Shown here one piece after another: positions 25,546 to 34,963 of a stretch of DNA of 64,000 nt. The position numbers were made by a program, and so were the translations under genes. Numbering within the stretch: position 1 is the first letter of the stretch; each line of letters starts with the position of its first letter. Location: contig NZ_CP084628.1 of NCBI RefSeq assembly GCF_022878925.1, positions 1 to 64,000 of the forward strand. Direction: 5' to 3'. The notes beneath the pieces are model-generated. The model saw nothing but the letters and a program-made list of their open reading frames with translations. It searched no databases and was not told the DNA's origin. This stretch comes from Caballeronia sp. TF1N1. Its GTDB lineage: Bacteria > Pseudomonadota > Gammaproteobacteria > Burkholderiales > Burkholderiaceae.

Positions 25546-27816
25546 TCAGCGGGCCACCGAAAGCCGCCAGTTGCCCATCAGATCGAACGGCGCCCAGTAA
25601 AACGGATGAGCGAACTTGCTGTTCGAAAGCACCGCGAGCTGCGCGTCGCGCATCGCGTCGATGGCTTCTTCGCCCTTGGTCAGCGCACCGTAGAACGTGC
25701 GCATGGTGAGCGCGGTCGAGTCGTCGGCGACCGGCCACATCGACACGAGCAAAGCCGACGCGCCCGCATAGAAGAACGCGCGCGTGAAGCCCATGATTTC
25801 GTCGCCGCGTTCGACGCGCCCGAGCGCCGTCTCACAGGCGGACAGCGTCACGAGCGCCACCGAATCGAACTTGAGGTTGTAGATGTCCTCGGCGAGCATG
25901 GGATCGGGCCCGTCGGCGGGCTGGGCCGCGGGCGCGAGCAGCACGCGCGAATGCAGCGGATCGATGGTGTCCGCCTGCGCGTGCGTCGCCACATGGACGA
26001 TGCGTCCTTCGGGCGCGTTGTCACTGAATGCCTTGCGCGTGACGTCGCCGCGCACGAAGGTCTCGTTCCTGGCGAACAACGGGCCGATCGCGCGGACTTC
26101 GGCTTCGGCGCCGGGCAGATCGAACTCGGGCGCAATACGCGGATTGCCGAAGGCGACCAGATTGCTCGCGATGCGCTGCTGCCGCCGCACGAGCTGCACC
26201 GCGACGCTTGCCGACGGCGCGAGCGCCAGCGCGTGCCGCTGGATCAGAAAGCCCTGCGCATTCCTGAGCGCCTGAAAGGGCATGTAGTGCAGCGCGCCGT
26301 TCGGCACGATGATGAGCCGCTCGTTCGGCCGCAAGTCGAGCGGCTGGATCAAGAGCGCGTCGAGCTTCGCGCCGTAAGTGAGCGCCTGCGGTCGTCCGCG
26401 GATGATCGCGTTGCGAAAGTCGGTCACGGCAAGCGTCATGTCGCGCCGTTTGATCGGCAGCGTGAAGCCCTGAAGACCGCCGGCGCGCACGACCCACGCG
26501 ATCATGCGATCCGGCAGTCCGTGAAATTCGACGATCGCCTCGCCAGGCTTGAGCGTGCCGCGCACCTCGTCGAGCGAGAGCGTGCGGCCGTTGAGCTGCG
26601 CCTCGTCGACATTCGATGCAAGCCGGTTGCGCACGACATCGAGCAGCGCGCGGCTGCGGCTCTTCTCCGAGAGCGTCCAGCCGAGCGAGTAGTCGCCGTC
26701 CTCGACGACGAGCGCAATCGTTTCCTCGAAAACCGTCTGAACGTCGGAGAACAAGCCGGTCTTGAACTCGTCGCTGCGAAAGCGCGCGCGGATCGATTCG
26801 GAATCGTCGAGCGCGGCGAGCCATGCATCGCGCGCCTCTTTTCGCTTGCCGAGCGCGAGATAAGCGCGGCCCATGCCTTCGTGCGCCCACAGGTTGTCGT
26901 AGCTCGCGTCCGAGCCGCTTTTCACGGCGCTGGCGGCGAACGCGTCCAGCGCGGCTTGCGGATTGTTTTCCGCGAGCAGCAGATTGCCTTCGATGCGCTT
27001 GCGCAAGGGCGCCAGCAACGAATCGGTCAGGCCGCTCGTCGCTTCGAAGGTCGCGCGCGCGCCGGGCGCGTCGCCGTTGGCAATCTGCGCGTTGGTGATC
27101 GACAGCAGCACGAGCGGCCGATAACGCGGCGACGCCGAATCGAGCGCCGCGTGATATTCGATGAGCGCGGCTTTCGCATCGCCGCGTCGCGCCGCGATAT
27201 CCCCGAGGACCTTGTGCGCCGGAGCGAGCACTTGCTGCGGATTTTTTTCGCCGGCGGCGATGGCTTCGCGCGCGTACTTTTCGGCATCGTCGAGATCGCC
27301 TGCGTAGCTGTAGGCAATCGCCAGATCGCGCCGCGAGAGCGCCGCGAGATTGGCGTTGTCGGTCTGACGCGCGACGACGAGCGCCCGTGACGCCGCCTCG
27401 ATGCTCTCGCGAAAATCGCCGCGCTCGGCCGCCGCGACGGACATGCTGCAGTAGGCGTAACCGTCGAGCTTGACCTGATCGCGCGCCAGCAAGAGCCGCC
27501 CTTCCTGCGTCAGCGTGGCGATGGTTTCGGCATCGCGCACGCGGGCTTCGGCCTGGCGTGCCGCGGGCGTGAGGGATTCGTCGGCGGTGCTCGCCGGCGC
27601 TTGCGGCGCTGTGGCGGATCTGTTTTGCGCCTTTAGCGGGATGGACGGCGCCTTTCGCTCCGGCATCGCTTGCACGTCTTGTGTGCTTTGCGCACGCAGG
27701 CATGGCGTCGTCAGAAGCAGTGTCATTGCCGCGCACAGCGCGCACATCGCGCCAGGCCGTTTCGTAGCACCGCGCTTAAGCGCAGCAGCGTCGGCCTCGA
27801 TGCGGGCCGACCACAT
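25546..27816 (-). CDS. Exported TPR-CHAT protease-like protein
   Basis: A 756-residue protein with a probable signal peptide (hydrophobic MCALCAAMTLLLTTPCLRA, ending about residue 42). A region of helical TPR-like repeats follows (about 80-400), then a C-terminal CHAT domain of the caspase/separase clan. The expected catalytic pair is present: His612 in HVATHAQAD and Cys661 in TLSACETALG. The gene is first in a minus-strand run CHAT-TpsB-TpsA-tssA and lies 73 nt before TpsB. CHAT-TPR genes beside TPS loci are known in cyanobacteria, from memory. Its substrate is unknown; TpsA is the obvious candidate. Earlier in-frame starts look like shadow sequence. Confidence 0.85.
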   Translation of the reverse strand: MWSARIEADAAALKRGATKRPGAMCALCAAMTLLLTTPCLRAQSTQDVQAMPERKAPSIPLKAQNRSATAPQAPASTADESLTPAARQAEARVRDAETIATLTQEGRLLLARDQVKLDGYAYCSMSVAAAERGDFRESIEAASRALVVARQTDNANLAALSRRDLAIAYSYAGDLDDAEKYAREAIAAGEKNPQQVLAPAHKVLGDIAARRGDAKAALIEYHAALDSASPRYRPLVLLSITNAQIANGDAPGARATFEATSGLTDSLLAPLRKRIEGNLLLAENNPQAALDAFAASAVKSGSDASYDNLWAHEGMGRAYLALGKRKEARDAWLAALDDSESIRARFRSDEFKTGLFSDVQTVFEETIALVVEDGDYSLGWTLSEKSRSRALLDVVRNRLASNVDEAQLNGRTLSLDEVRGTLKPGEAIVEFHGLPDRMIAWVVRAGGLQGFTLPIKRRDMTLAVTDFRNAIIRGRPQALTYGAKLDALLIQPLDLRPNERLIIVPNGALHYMPFQALRNAQGFLIQRHALALAPSASVAVQLVRRQQRIASNLVAFGNPRIAPEFDLPGAEAEVRAIGPLFARNETFVRGDVTRKAFSDNAPEGRIVHVATHAQADTIDPLHSRVLLAPAAQPADGPDPMLAEDIYNLKFDSVALVTLSACETALGRVERGDEIMGFTRAFFYAGASALLVSMWPVADDSTALTMRTFYGALTKGEEAIDAMRDAQLAVLSNSKFAHPFYWAPFDLMGNWRLSVAR

Positions 27817-28031
27817 CCGCTCTGTCGTTTCCACGAATGCGCTCCTCGATGACCATCGCCGCGCACCGGCGCAAGCGGTGTGGAGCCGCCGCGGTGCCAC
27901 GACAAGACGAAACGTCGCGGCGCATTTGAAAACACGCGGCGATGGTTCGTCTGCCGCTGTGTTGGCACTCACACACATTGGTCATGCCAGGCATCGAATC
28001 GATCACTGACGGCGAACGCTCACCGTGGCGG
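27817..28031. promoter_or_regulatory. Divergent region between CHAT-TPS-tssABC and tssJ operons
   Basis: These 215 nt separate the first gene of the minus-strand operon from tssJ on the plus strand, and should carry promoters for both. There are GC-rich dyads (GCGCACCGGCGCAAGCGG near 27860) but no convincing -35/-10 pair. A TGGCAC at 27963 lacks the matching TTGC needed for a sigma-54 promoter. Role is inferred from position only. Confidence 0.35.
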
Positions 28032-28541
28032 ATGCAGACGCGGTCGCGGCTCTGTGCGGCGCGCGTCGTCTTTCTGAGCGCGCTCTTCGTCGCTGCGTGC
28101 AAGTCGGCGCCGCCCGCGCCTCCGCCGCCGACCATCGTGCGCGTCAGCGTAAGCGCACTCCCAACCGCGAATCCCGATCACATGGGCCGGCCGTCTCCCG
28201 TGCTCGTGCGCGTGTACGAACTCAAGACGACCGCCGCCTTCGATAGCGCCGACTTCTTCACGCTCTACGGCAAGGATCAGGCGACGCTCGGCGGCGATCT
28301 CAACGCGAAGAACGAATTTCTGCTGAAGCCGGGCGACAGCCGCATCGTCGAGCAGCCCGTGCAGCCGGGCACGAAGTTCGTCGCGGTGGTGGCCGCGTAT
28401 CGCGACATAGAACGCTCGCGCTGGCGCTCGACCGTGCCGGTGCCGCCGAATCAGACGACGTTGATCGACGTGCGCATCGATGCAGCGGACGTGAGCATCG
28501 GCGCCAGCCGTGCGCCGCCGCCAAAAGCCGCCAGGGAGTAG
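28032..28541 (+). CDS. tssJ: T6SS outer-membrane lipoprotein TssJ
   Basis: A 169-residue lipoprotein that anchors the TssL-TssM membrane complex to the outer membrane. The start MQTRSRLCAARVVFL gives a compact signal peptide with lipobox LFVAAC, placing the acylated cysteine at residue 23. The mature part has the family's RVYELKTTAAFDSADFFTLY segment and LNAKNEFLLKPGDSR. It opens the plus-strand tssJKLM block. Two in-frame ATG/GTG codons further upstream would only add non-conserved residues. Confidence 0.92.
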   Translation: MQTRSRLCAARVVFLSALFVAACKSAPPAPPPPTIVRVSVSALPTANPDHMGRPSPVLVRVYELKTTAAFDSADFFTLYGKDQATLGGDLNAKNEFLLKPGDSRIVEQPVQPGTKFVAVVAAYRDIERSRWRSTVPVPPNQTTLIDVRIDAADVSIGASRAPPPKAARE

Positions 28542-28667
28542 CGGCGGCGCCGCATCGGCACTTGCAAATTCGAACGCGTCGTTCGTTCTAGAAGCGCAGC
28601 GCCTCGTGTGCGCGATCCACGCGCGATTCACACGGCGCCGCGTCGAACCCAGAGGCGGATACGAGCC

Positions 28668-30008
28668 ATGACCTGGCATCAACGCATGATCTGGTCCGAG
28701 GGACTGTTTCTCGAACCGCAGCATTTTCAGCAGCATGACCGCTTCATCGAGCATTTGGTGTGCTCGCATTTGCGCGCAACCGAAGCTTGGTCGTGGGGCT
28801 GGGCCGCCGTCATGCTCGACGAAGTCGCGCTCGGGCTCGGCAAGATCGCGCTCGCTTCCGCATTCGGCGTCTTGCCCGATGGCGCCGCGTTCTCGTTTCC
28901 CGACGATGCCGCCGCGCCTCCCCCGCTCGAAATCCCCGCAGGCACGCGCGACGAACTCGTGCTGCTCGCGTTACCTCTGGCCCGCGCGGGCGCGAAGGAG
29001 TTCGAAGCCGGCGGCCAGGCGGACGGCCAGGCCGACACGCTGCGCTACCGCACCGCCGACACCTCCGTCACCGATGTGACGACGAGCACCGACCGCATCG
29101 CGCAAATCCGCGTCGGCACGCCGAATTTGCGGCTCATGCTGGAGCGCGACGTCACCGGCGCCTTCGCGACCATTGCCGTGGCGCGAGTCCTCGAAAAGCG
29201 CGCGGACAATCGCGTGCTGCTCGACATGAGCTATATCCCGCCGATGCTCCACGCCCACGCCGATCCGCGTCTGCTCGGCCTGGCGCAAGAGCTTGCCGGC
29301 CTCTTGCATCAGCATGCCGACCGGCTTGCAAGCCATCTCGCCAATCCGGGGCGCGGCGGCGTTGCGGAGATCGCGGACTTTCTGTTGCTGCAGACGCTCA
29401 ACCGCTTCGAGCCGCAATACCTGCATCTATTGCAAGTGCCGCTGCTGCATCCCGAGCGTTTGTATCAGACGACGCTCGCGCTTGCGGGCGACCTCGCCGC
29501 CTTCGATGAACGGCGCCGCGTGCTCGCGTATCCGCCGTATCGGCACGACGATGTAGCCACTTCGTTCGAGCCGCTCATGCGCGACGTGCGCCAGCTTCTC
29601 GCCCAAGTGCGCGAGCCGGACGCGGTATCGATCGAATTGCAAAGCCGCAAGCCCGGCGTGCGCGTCGCGCTGATCAACGATCTCGAGCTCGTGCGCAGCG
29701 CGGGCTTCGTGCTGGCCGCCAATGCGCAGATGTCCGGCGAGGCGCTGCGCACGCGCTTTCCGACGCAGGTCAAGATCGCGCCCGCCGAAAAGCTGCGCGA
29801 TCTCGTCAATCTTGCGCTGCCGGGCATCGGCTTGCGCGCGATGTCGGTCGCGCCGCGGCAGATTCCGTTTCACGCCGGCTTCTCCTACTTCGAGCTGGAC
29901 CGCGGCGGCGAGCTATGGAAGGAGCTGGAGCAGACCGGCAATCTGGCCATGTATATCGCCGGCGAGTTTCCCGCGCTCGAGCTCGAGTTCTGGGCCATCC
30001 GTCACTGA
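28668..30008 (+). CDS. tssK: T6SS baseplate-membrane connector TssK
   Basis: A 446-residue TssK, which links the baseplate to the TssJLM membrane complex. It starts MTWHQRMIWSEGLFLEPQHF, the conserved TssK N-terminus, so ATG 28668 is preferred over the longer frame. Further family features are FLLLQTLNRFEPQYLHLLQV (about 240-260) and the C-terminal GELWKELEQTGNLAMYIAGE segment. It is followed by tssL after 9 nt. Confidence 0.95.
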   Translation: MTWHQRMIWSEGLFLEPQHFQQHDRFIEHLVCSHLRATEAWSWGWAAVMLDEVALGLGKIALASAFGVLPDGAAFSFPDDAAAPPPLEIPAGTRDELVLLALPLARAGAKEFEAGGQADGQADTLRYRTADTSVTDVTTSTDRIAQIRVGTPNLRLMLERDVTGAFATIAVARVLEKRADNRVLLDMSYIPPMLHAHADPRLLGLAQELAGLLHQHADRLASHLANPGRGGVAEIADFLLLQTLNRFEPQYLHLLQVPLLHPERLYQTTLALAGDLAAFDERRRVLAYPPYRHDDVATSFEPLMRDVRQLLAQVREPDAVSIELQSRKPGVRVALINDLELVRSAGFVLAANAQMSGEALRTRFPTQVKIAPAEKLRDLVNLALPGIGLRAMSVAPRQIPFHAGFSYFELDRGGELWKELEQTGNLAMYIAGEFPALELEFWAIRH

Positions 30009-30017
30009 GGCGCGGAC

Positions 30018-31331
30018 ATGACGAACGACGACGATCCCTTCGCCGGATTCGAATCCGATTCGACGATGATCAAACCCAATCCCGGCGCGCGCCGACGCGC
30101 CGGAAAAGGCGCGACGGAAAACCCGCACATGGCGGACGCAGCGGGAGGCGGCGACGCGCGCGCCATCGACGCCGCGTTCGCGCAAGGCGGCGCGGTTAAT
30201 CCGCTGGTCGCGGCTTGCGCGCCGCTTCTGCAACTCGCGCCGCGCATCCGCACGATGAGCGCTTGCGCCGACCCGGCCGCGTTGCGCGAGTCGCTCGCGG
30301 CCGGCGTGCGCCGCTTCGAGGCGCAAGCGCGCGCGAACGGCGTCGCGACGGAACAAGTGACGGCGGCGCGCTACATGGTCTGCACGATGCTCGACGAAGC
30401 CGCCTCCGGCACGCCTTGGGGCGCGGGCGTGTGGGCGCGTCAGAGTTTGCTCGTGACTTTTCATAACGAGGCATGGGGCGGCGAGAAGGTCTTTCAGTTG
30501 CTGGGGCGGTTGGCGCAAAAGCCCGCGTTGCATCTGCATCTGCTGGAACTCGCGAGCATGGTGCTGGCGCTCGGTTTCGAGGGACGTTATCGCGTCGCGG
30601 CGCAGGGCAAGCAGACGCTCGACGCAATCCGCGCGCGGCTCTATCAACTGATCCGCAAGGAACGCGGCGAACCGGAGCGCGCGCTGTCGCCGCATTGGGA
30701 AGGCGCACCGACCGCGCGCCGCCGCGCAACCGACGTGTTGCCGGTGTGGGTGGCCGGCGCCTTCGCGCTGCTGGTGCTCGCCAGCGCCTATTTGGCGATG
30801 AGCTTTCGCCTCGGCCAGTTGTCCGATCCGGCGTTCGACACGCTGGCATCGATCCGCGCGGGCGTGCAGCGGCCGTTCGTCGTGCAGCAGGCGGCGAAAC
30901 CGCGTCTCGCGGAGTTTCTCGCATCCGAGATTCGCGACGGCCTGGTATCGGTCGACGATCGGGTCGACCGTTCCGTCGTCACGCTGCATGGCGATAATGT
31001 TTTCAAGCCCGGCAGCGCGGAAGTATCCGCGCAAGTGCGCCCGCTGATCGACCGGATCGCGCAGGCGCTCAAGGCCGTGCCGGGCAACGTGTTGGTGACG
31101 GGCCATACCGACGACCGGCCGATCCGCTCGGCGCGTTTTCCGTCGAACTGGGAGCTGTCGCAGGAACGCGCCGCGAATGTGCGCGACTTGCTCGCGTCGA
31201 GCTTGCCGCCTGCGCGCCTCAAGGCCGAAGGCAAGGGAGACGCCGACCCGGTCGCGCCCAACGACTCGCCCGCCGGACGCGCGCAGAATCGCCGCGTCGA
31301 AGTGGTGCTGTTCGCCAGGCCGGGCGCGTGA
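30018..31331 (+). CDS. tssL: T6SS inner-membrane protein TssL with OmpA-like domain
   Basis: A 437-residue DotU/TssL. The cytoplasmic helical domain covers about residues 55-225 (NPLVAACAPLLQLAPRIR, MLDEAASGTPWG, SLLVTFHNEAWGGEKVF). A single transmembrane helix lies at about 244-264 (VWVAGAFALLVLASAYLAM). A periplasmic OmpA/MotB-type peptidoglycan-binding domain lies at about 320-430 (VTGHTDDRPI, SQERAANV, QNRRVEVVLF). It forms the T6SS membrane complex with TssM and TssJ. The fused domain lets this system bind cell wall without a separate TagL. It overlaps the tssM start. Confidence 0.95.
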   Translation: MTNDDDPFAGFESDSTMIKPNPGARRRAGKGATENPHMADAAGGGDARAIDAAFAQGGAVNPLVAACAPLLQLAPRIRTMSACADPAALRESLAAGVRRFEAQARANGVATEQVTAARYMVCTMLDEAASGTPWGAGVWARQSLLVTFHNEAWGGEKVFQLLGRLAQKPALHLHLLELASMVLALGFEGRYRVAAQGKQTLDAIRARLYQLIRKERGEPERALSPHWEGAPTARRRATDVLPVWVAGAFALLVLASAYLAMSFRLGQLSDPAFDTLASIRAGVQRPFVVQQAAKPRLAEFLASEIRDGLVSVDDRVDRSVVTLHGDNVFKPGSAEVSAQVRPLIDRIAQALKAVPGNVLVTGHTDDRPIRSARFPSNWELSQERAANVRDLLASSLPPARLKAEGKGDADPVAPNDSPAGRAQNRRVEVVLFARPGA

Positions 31332-34300
31332 TCATGAAGAAGATTCTGTCGATCGTCTTCCATCCGCTCCTGTTGCTGATCCTCGGACTGGCGCTGGTCG
31401 CGGGCGCCATCTGGATCGCCGGACCGCTGGTGTCGTTCGCGGGCACGTATCCGCTCGAGCCGGGCATGGCGCGCTTCATCGCCATCGGCTGCATTGCGCT
31501 GCTGCTGGTGCTGCGGCACGTGTGGGTCGCGTGGCGGGCGAAACGCACGCAGGCCGCGCTTGTGGCCGGACTCGCCGCGCATGACTACGCGCCGCGTCGC
31601 GAAGCCGCCGCGCCGAGTGCCGGCGAAGCCGAAGTCGCGACGCTCGGCAAACGCTTCGAGGAAGCCCTTGGCGTGCTGCGCGAGGCGCGCATCGCCGCAT
31701 CCGGCAGACAACCCGGCTGGCGCGACTGGCTCACGCTTTCCGGCAAGCAGTATCTCTACCAGTTGCCTTGGTACATGTTCATCGGCGCGCCGGGTGCGGG
31801 CAAGACGACGGCGCTCGTGCATTCGGGCTTGCGCTTTCCGCTTGCCGAGCGCTTCGGCACGGACAAGATTCGCGGTGTCGGCGGCACGCGCAACTGCGAC
31901 TGGTGGTTCACCGACGAAGCCGTGCTCATCGATACCGCCGGCCGCTACACCACCCACGAAAGCGACCGCGACGCTGACCAGACCGCGTGGCAAGGCTTTC
32001 TCGCGCTGCTGAAGAAGACACGTCCGCGCCAGCCGATCAACGGCGTGATGATGACGCTCGCCGTGCCCGATCTGCTGAACGCGTCGCCCGCGTCCGGCGA
32101 GGAAATGGCGGCGACGCTGCGCGCCCGCATGCGCGAACTGATGCAGGCGTTCGGCACGCGCTTTCCGGTGTACGTGCTCGTCACCAAGACGGATCTGCTC
32201 GCGGGCTTCACGGAGTTCTTCGCGGATATGTCGAAGGACGAGCGCGCGCAGATTTTCGGCTTCACGTTTCCGTACGACCCGAAGCGTCCGCTCACCGAAG
32301 CCGAGTTCGGCGCACGTCTCGAGGCCGAACTGGACACGCTCGAAGCGCATCTCGTGGCGCGCCTGCCCGACCGCCTGAACGCCGAAACGGGCCTCGCTCA
32401 ACGCGCCGCGATTCTGAGCTTTCCGCGGCAATTCGCGGCGCTCAAGCCGCTCGTCGCCGAGGCGCTGCGCGCGACCTTCGTACAGTCGAAGCACGACGAT
32501 ATCCCGCTCGTGCGCGGCGTCTACTTCACGAGCGGCACACAGGAAGGCACGCCGATCGATCGCGTGATGGGTTCGCTCGCGCGTGCGTTCGGCATCGAGC
32601 GGGGCATAGAGCCGCCGCGTCCTTCGAGCGGGCGCAGCTATTTCATCCAGCGCCTGCTCACGCAGGTCGTATTCGCGGAGCAAGGGCTCGCGGGATCGAA
32701 TCTGCAATGGGTGCGGCGGCGGCATCTGCGGAGGCTCTCGGCATATGCGGCGCTCGCGGCCGTCGTGGCGTGCGTACTCGCGCTGTGGAGCACAAGCTAT
32801 TTGCGCAACCGCGCCTATGTCGAAAGCGTGGATCAGACCGCGCGCGCCGCGAAGCAGATCGTTGCGGGGACTTCCGCCGCGAACACGAGTCTCGTCGCGC
32901 TGCTGCCGGTGCTGTCGGCGGTGCGCAAGCTCGCATACACACCGCAGGTCGATGCCACGAATCCGCCGCTCGCGATGAAATGGGGCCTGTGGCAAGGCGC
33001 GAAGCTTACCGCCGCCGCGAACGACGCTTACGAGCGCCTTCTCACCGACCTGTTCCTGCCGAAGCTCGCCGCGCGTATCGAGGAACAGGCTCGCAGCGCG
33101 AACGCATCGAACCCCGGCTATGCCTACGAAGCGCTGAAAGCGTATCTGATGCTCAACCAGCCCGATCGTCAGGACCCGGATGCGCTCAAAACGTGGATCG
33201 TCACCGACTGGGACCGCACCTTGCCGCGCGACATCGGCAATGCGGAACGCGTCGCGCTCGCCGGTCACCTCGACGCGCTGTTCGCGCGTGGCGTCGTGCA
33301 TCCGAATCTTCCGTTCGACGAGCGCCTCGTCGCCAGCCTGCGCGCGACGCTCGCCGCCAGCACGCTGTCGCAACGCGTCTACGGCCGCGTGCGGCAGCAA
33401 GGTGTCGGCGCGGAGTTTCCCGAGTTCACGGCCGCGCGCGCGGGCGGACCGAACGCGTCGCTCGTGTTCGTGCGGGCGAGCGGCGCGCCGCTCACGCGCG
33501 GCGTGCCCGGACTTTATTCGTTCGACGGCTATCACAACGCGTTCATCAAGGCGGTCGATCAGGTCGCGCGGCAGCTCGCCGAGGAAGAACCGTGGGTGCT
33601 CGGCGTTCGCGATCAAAGCGGCCTGCCGCGTGGCGATCCCGCGAGGACGCAGCGCCTCACGGAGGACGTGCGGCTGCTCTACTTGCAGGACTATGCGCGC
33701 ATCTGGACCGAGTTTCTGGCCGATATCCGCGTCGTGCGCGCAGACACGCTGACGCAATCGGCGCAGATCGCGCGCATTCTCTCGGCGCCGGATTCGCCGC
33801 TCGCGATGCTTGCAAAAGCGGCATCGCGCGAAACGACGCTCGGCACGCGGCCGGAGAACGAAACCACGGTCGTCGACCGCGCCAACGACAAGATCAGCGC
33901 GGCGCGTGAACAATTGCTGAAGATCATCGGCGGGCCGGACCCGACGAAGATCGCGCCGGTCGCGCCGGGCGCACGGCTGGAGAGCATCGTCGACGACCGA
34001 TTCACGGGGCTGCGCGCGCTGGTGACGAGCCCGGGCGGCGGGCAGCCCGCGCCGATCGTGCAGACACTCGCGCTCATCAACGATGTCTACACGAACCTGA
34101 GCGCCACCGACGAAGCCTTGCAGCAGAAAACGGCGCCACCGCCTTCCGATGCTCCCGCCAGGCTGCGCACGCAGGCTGCGCGTCTGCCCGAACCGATCCG
34201 GACAGCGCTGCTCGACCTCGGCAGTCAGGGCGCGGCGCAGACGCAACAGGCACGGCGCGTGAATCTGTCGGCGGACCTGAAGGAATCGATATCCGCATTC

Positions 34301-34963
34301 TGCGAGCGCGCGTTGAACGGACGCTATCCGTTCACGCCGAACGCTGCGCGCGACGTGCTGCCCGAAGATTTCGGCTCGCTTTTCGCGCCGGGCGGCAAGT
34401 TCGACGACTTCTTCCAGAAGAACCTCGCGCCCGACGTGGATGTCTCCGCGAAACCGTGGGCCTTCAAGAAGTCGGATTCGTCGGCGTCGCAGATCAGTCC
34501 GGCGGGGCTCGCGCAGTTCGAGCGTGCCGCGACCATCCGCGGCGTGTTCTTTCGCGCGGGCGGCAAGACGCCGGGGCTGGCGCTCCAGTTCAAGCCGCTC
34601 GACATGGACCCGACGATCCTTTCCTTTACGCTCGATGTCGACGGCCAGATTCTCACCTATGCGCACGGTCCGCAGATCGCGACGGCCATCCAGTGGCCCG
34701 GCACGCGCGGTTCTCAGCGCGTGAGCTTGCAACTGACGCCGCCGCCGTCGAGCGGCGCGGCCAACCTTGTGTTCGAAGGACCGTGGGCGCTGTTCCGTAT
34801 GTTCGACCGGCTCGACGTGCAGCCCACCGACGAGCCCGAACGCTTTATCGTGACCTTCGAGGTGGAAGGCCGCAAGGCGCGCTTCGAGGTGACGGCGAAC
34901 AGCGTGGAAAACCCCTTCCGGCTCTCGGAACTGCGCGCGTTCGCCTGTCCGGAGCGCCTATGA
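31328..34963 (+). CDS. tssM: T6SS inner-membrane protein TssM (IcmF)
   Basis: A 1211-residue IcmF-family protein. Two N-terminal transmembrane helices lie at about residues 10-32 and 48-68. The cytoplasmic NTPase domain carries Walker A GAPGAGKT (153-160) and a VLIDTAGRYTTHES motif. A third transmembrane helix lies at about 471-491, followed by the long periplasmic region contacting TssJ. The GTG at 31328 overlaps the tssL stop (GTGA); ATG 31334, two codons on, is an equally good start. The 3' end overlaps tagF by 4 nt. Confidence 0.96.
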   Translation: MIMKKILSIVFHPLLLLILGLALVAGAIWIAGPLVSFAGTYPLEPGMARFIAIGCIALLLVLRHVWVAWRAKRTQAALVAGLAAHDYAPRREAAAPSAGEAEVATLGKRFEEALGVLREARIAASGRQPGWRDWLTLSGKQYLYQLPWYMFIGAPGAGKTTALVHSGLRFPLAERFGTDKIRGVGGTRNCDWWFTDEAVLIDTAGRYTTHESDRDADQTAWQGFLALLKKTRPRQPINGVMMTLAVPDLLNASPASGEEMAATLRARMRELMQAFGTRFPVYVLVTKTDLLAGFTEFFADMSKDERAQIFGFTFPYDPKRPLTEAEFGARLEAELDTLEAHLVARLPDRLNAETGLAQRAAILSFPRQFAALKPLVAEALRATFVQSKHDDIPLVRGVYFTSGTQEGTPIDRVMGSLARAFGIERGIEPPRPSSGRSYFIQRLLTQVVFAEQGLAGSNLQWVRRRHLRRLSAYAALAAVVACVLALWSTSYLRNRAYVESVDQTARAAKQIVAGTSAANTSLVALLPVLSAVRKLAYTPQVDATNPPLAMKWGLWQGAKLTAAANDAYERLLTDLFLPKLAARIEEQARSANASNPGYAYEALKAYLMLNQPDRQDPDALKTWIVTDWDRTLPRDIGNAERVALAGHLDALFARGVVHPNLPFDERLVASLRATLAASTLSQRVYGRVRQQGVGAEFPEFTAARAGGPNASLVFVRASGAPLTRGVPGLYSFDGYHNAFIKAVDQVARQLAEEEPWVLGVRDQSGLPRGDPARTQRLTEDVRLLYLQDYARIWTEFLADIRVVRADTLTQSAQIARILSAPDSPLAMLAKAASRETTLGTRPENETTVVDRANDKISAAREQLLKIIGGPDPTKIAPVAPGARLESIVDDRFTGLRALVTSPGGGQPAPIVQTLALINDVYTNLSATDEALQQKTAPPPSDAPARLRTQAARLPEPIRTALLDLGSQGAAQTQQARRVNLSADLKESISAFCERALNGRYPFTPNAARDVLPEDFGSLFAPGGKFDDFFQKNLAPDVDVSAKPWAFKKSDSSASQISPAGLAQFERAATIRGVFFRAGGKTPGLALQFKPLDMDPTILSFTLDVDGQILTYAHGPQIATAIQWPGTRGSQRVSLQLTPPPSSGAANLVFEGPWALFRMFDRLDVQPTDEPERFIVTFEVEGRKARFEVTANSVENPFRLSELRAFACPERL

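Noticed and set aside
27963..27982. TGGCAC as a sigma-54 promoter upstream of tssJ
   Set aside because: The required TTGC element at the right spacing is absent.
30788..34732. 1314-codon open frame antisense to tssM
   Set aside because: It is Arg/Ala/His/Leu-rich with no domain and is an antisense shadow of the clearly conserved tssL-tssM genes, common in high-GC DNA.
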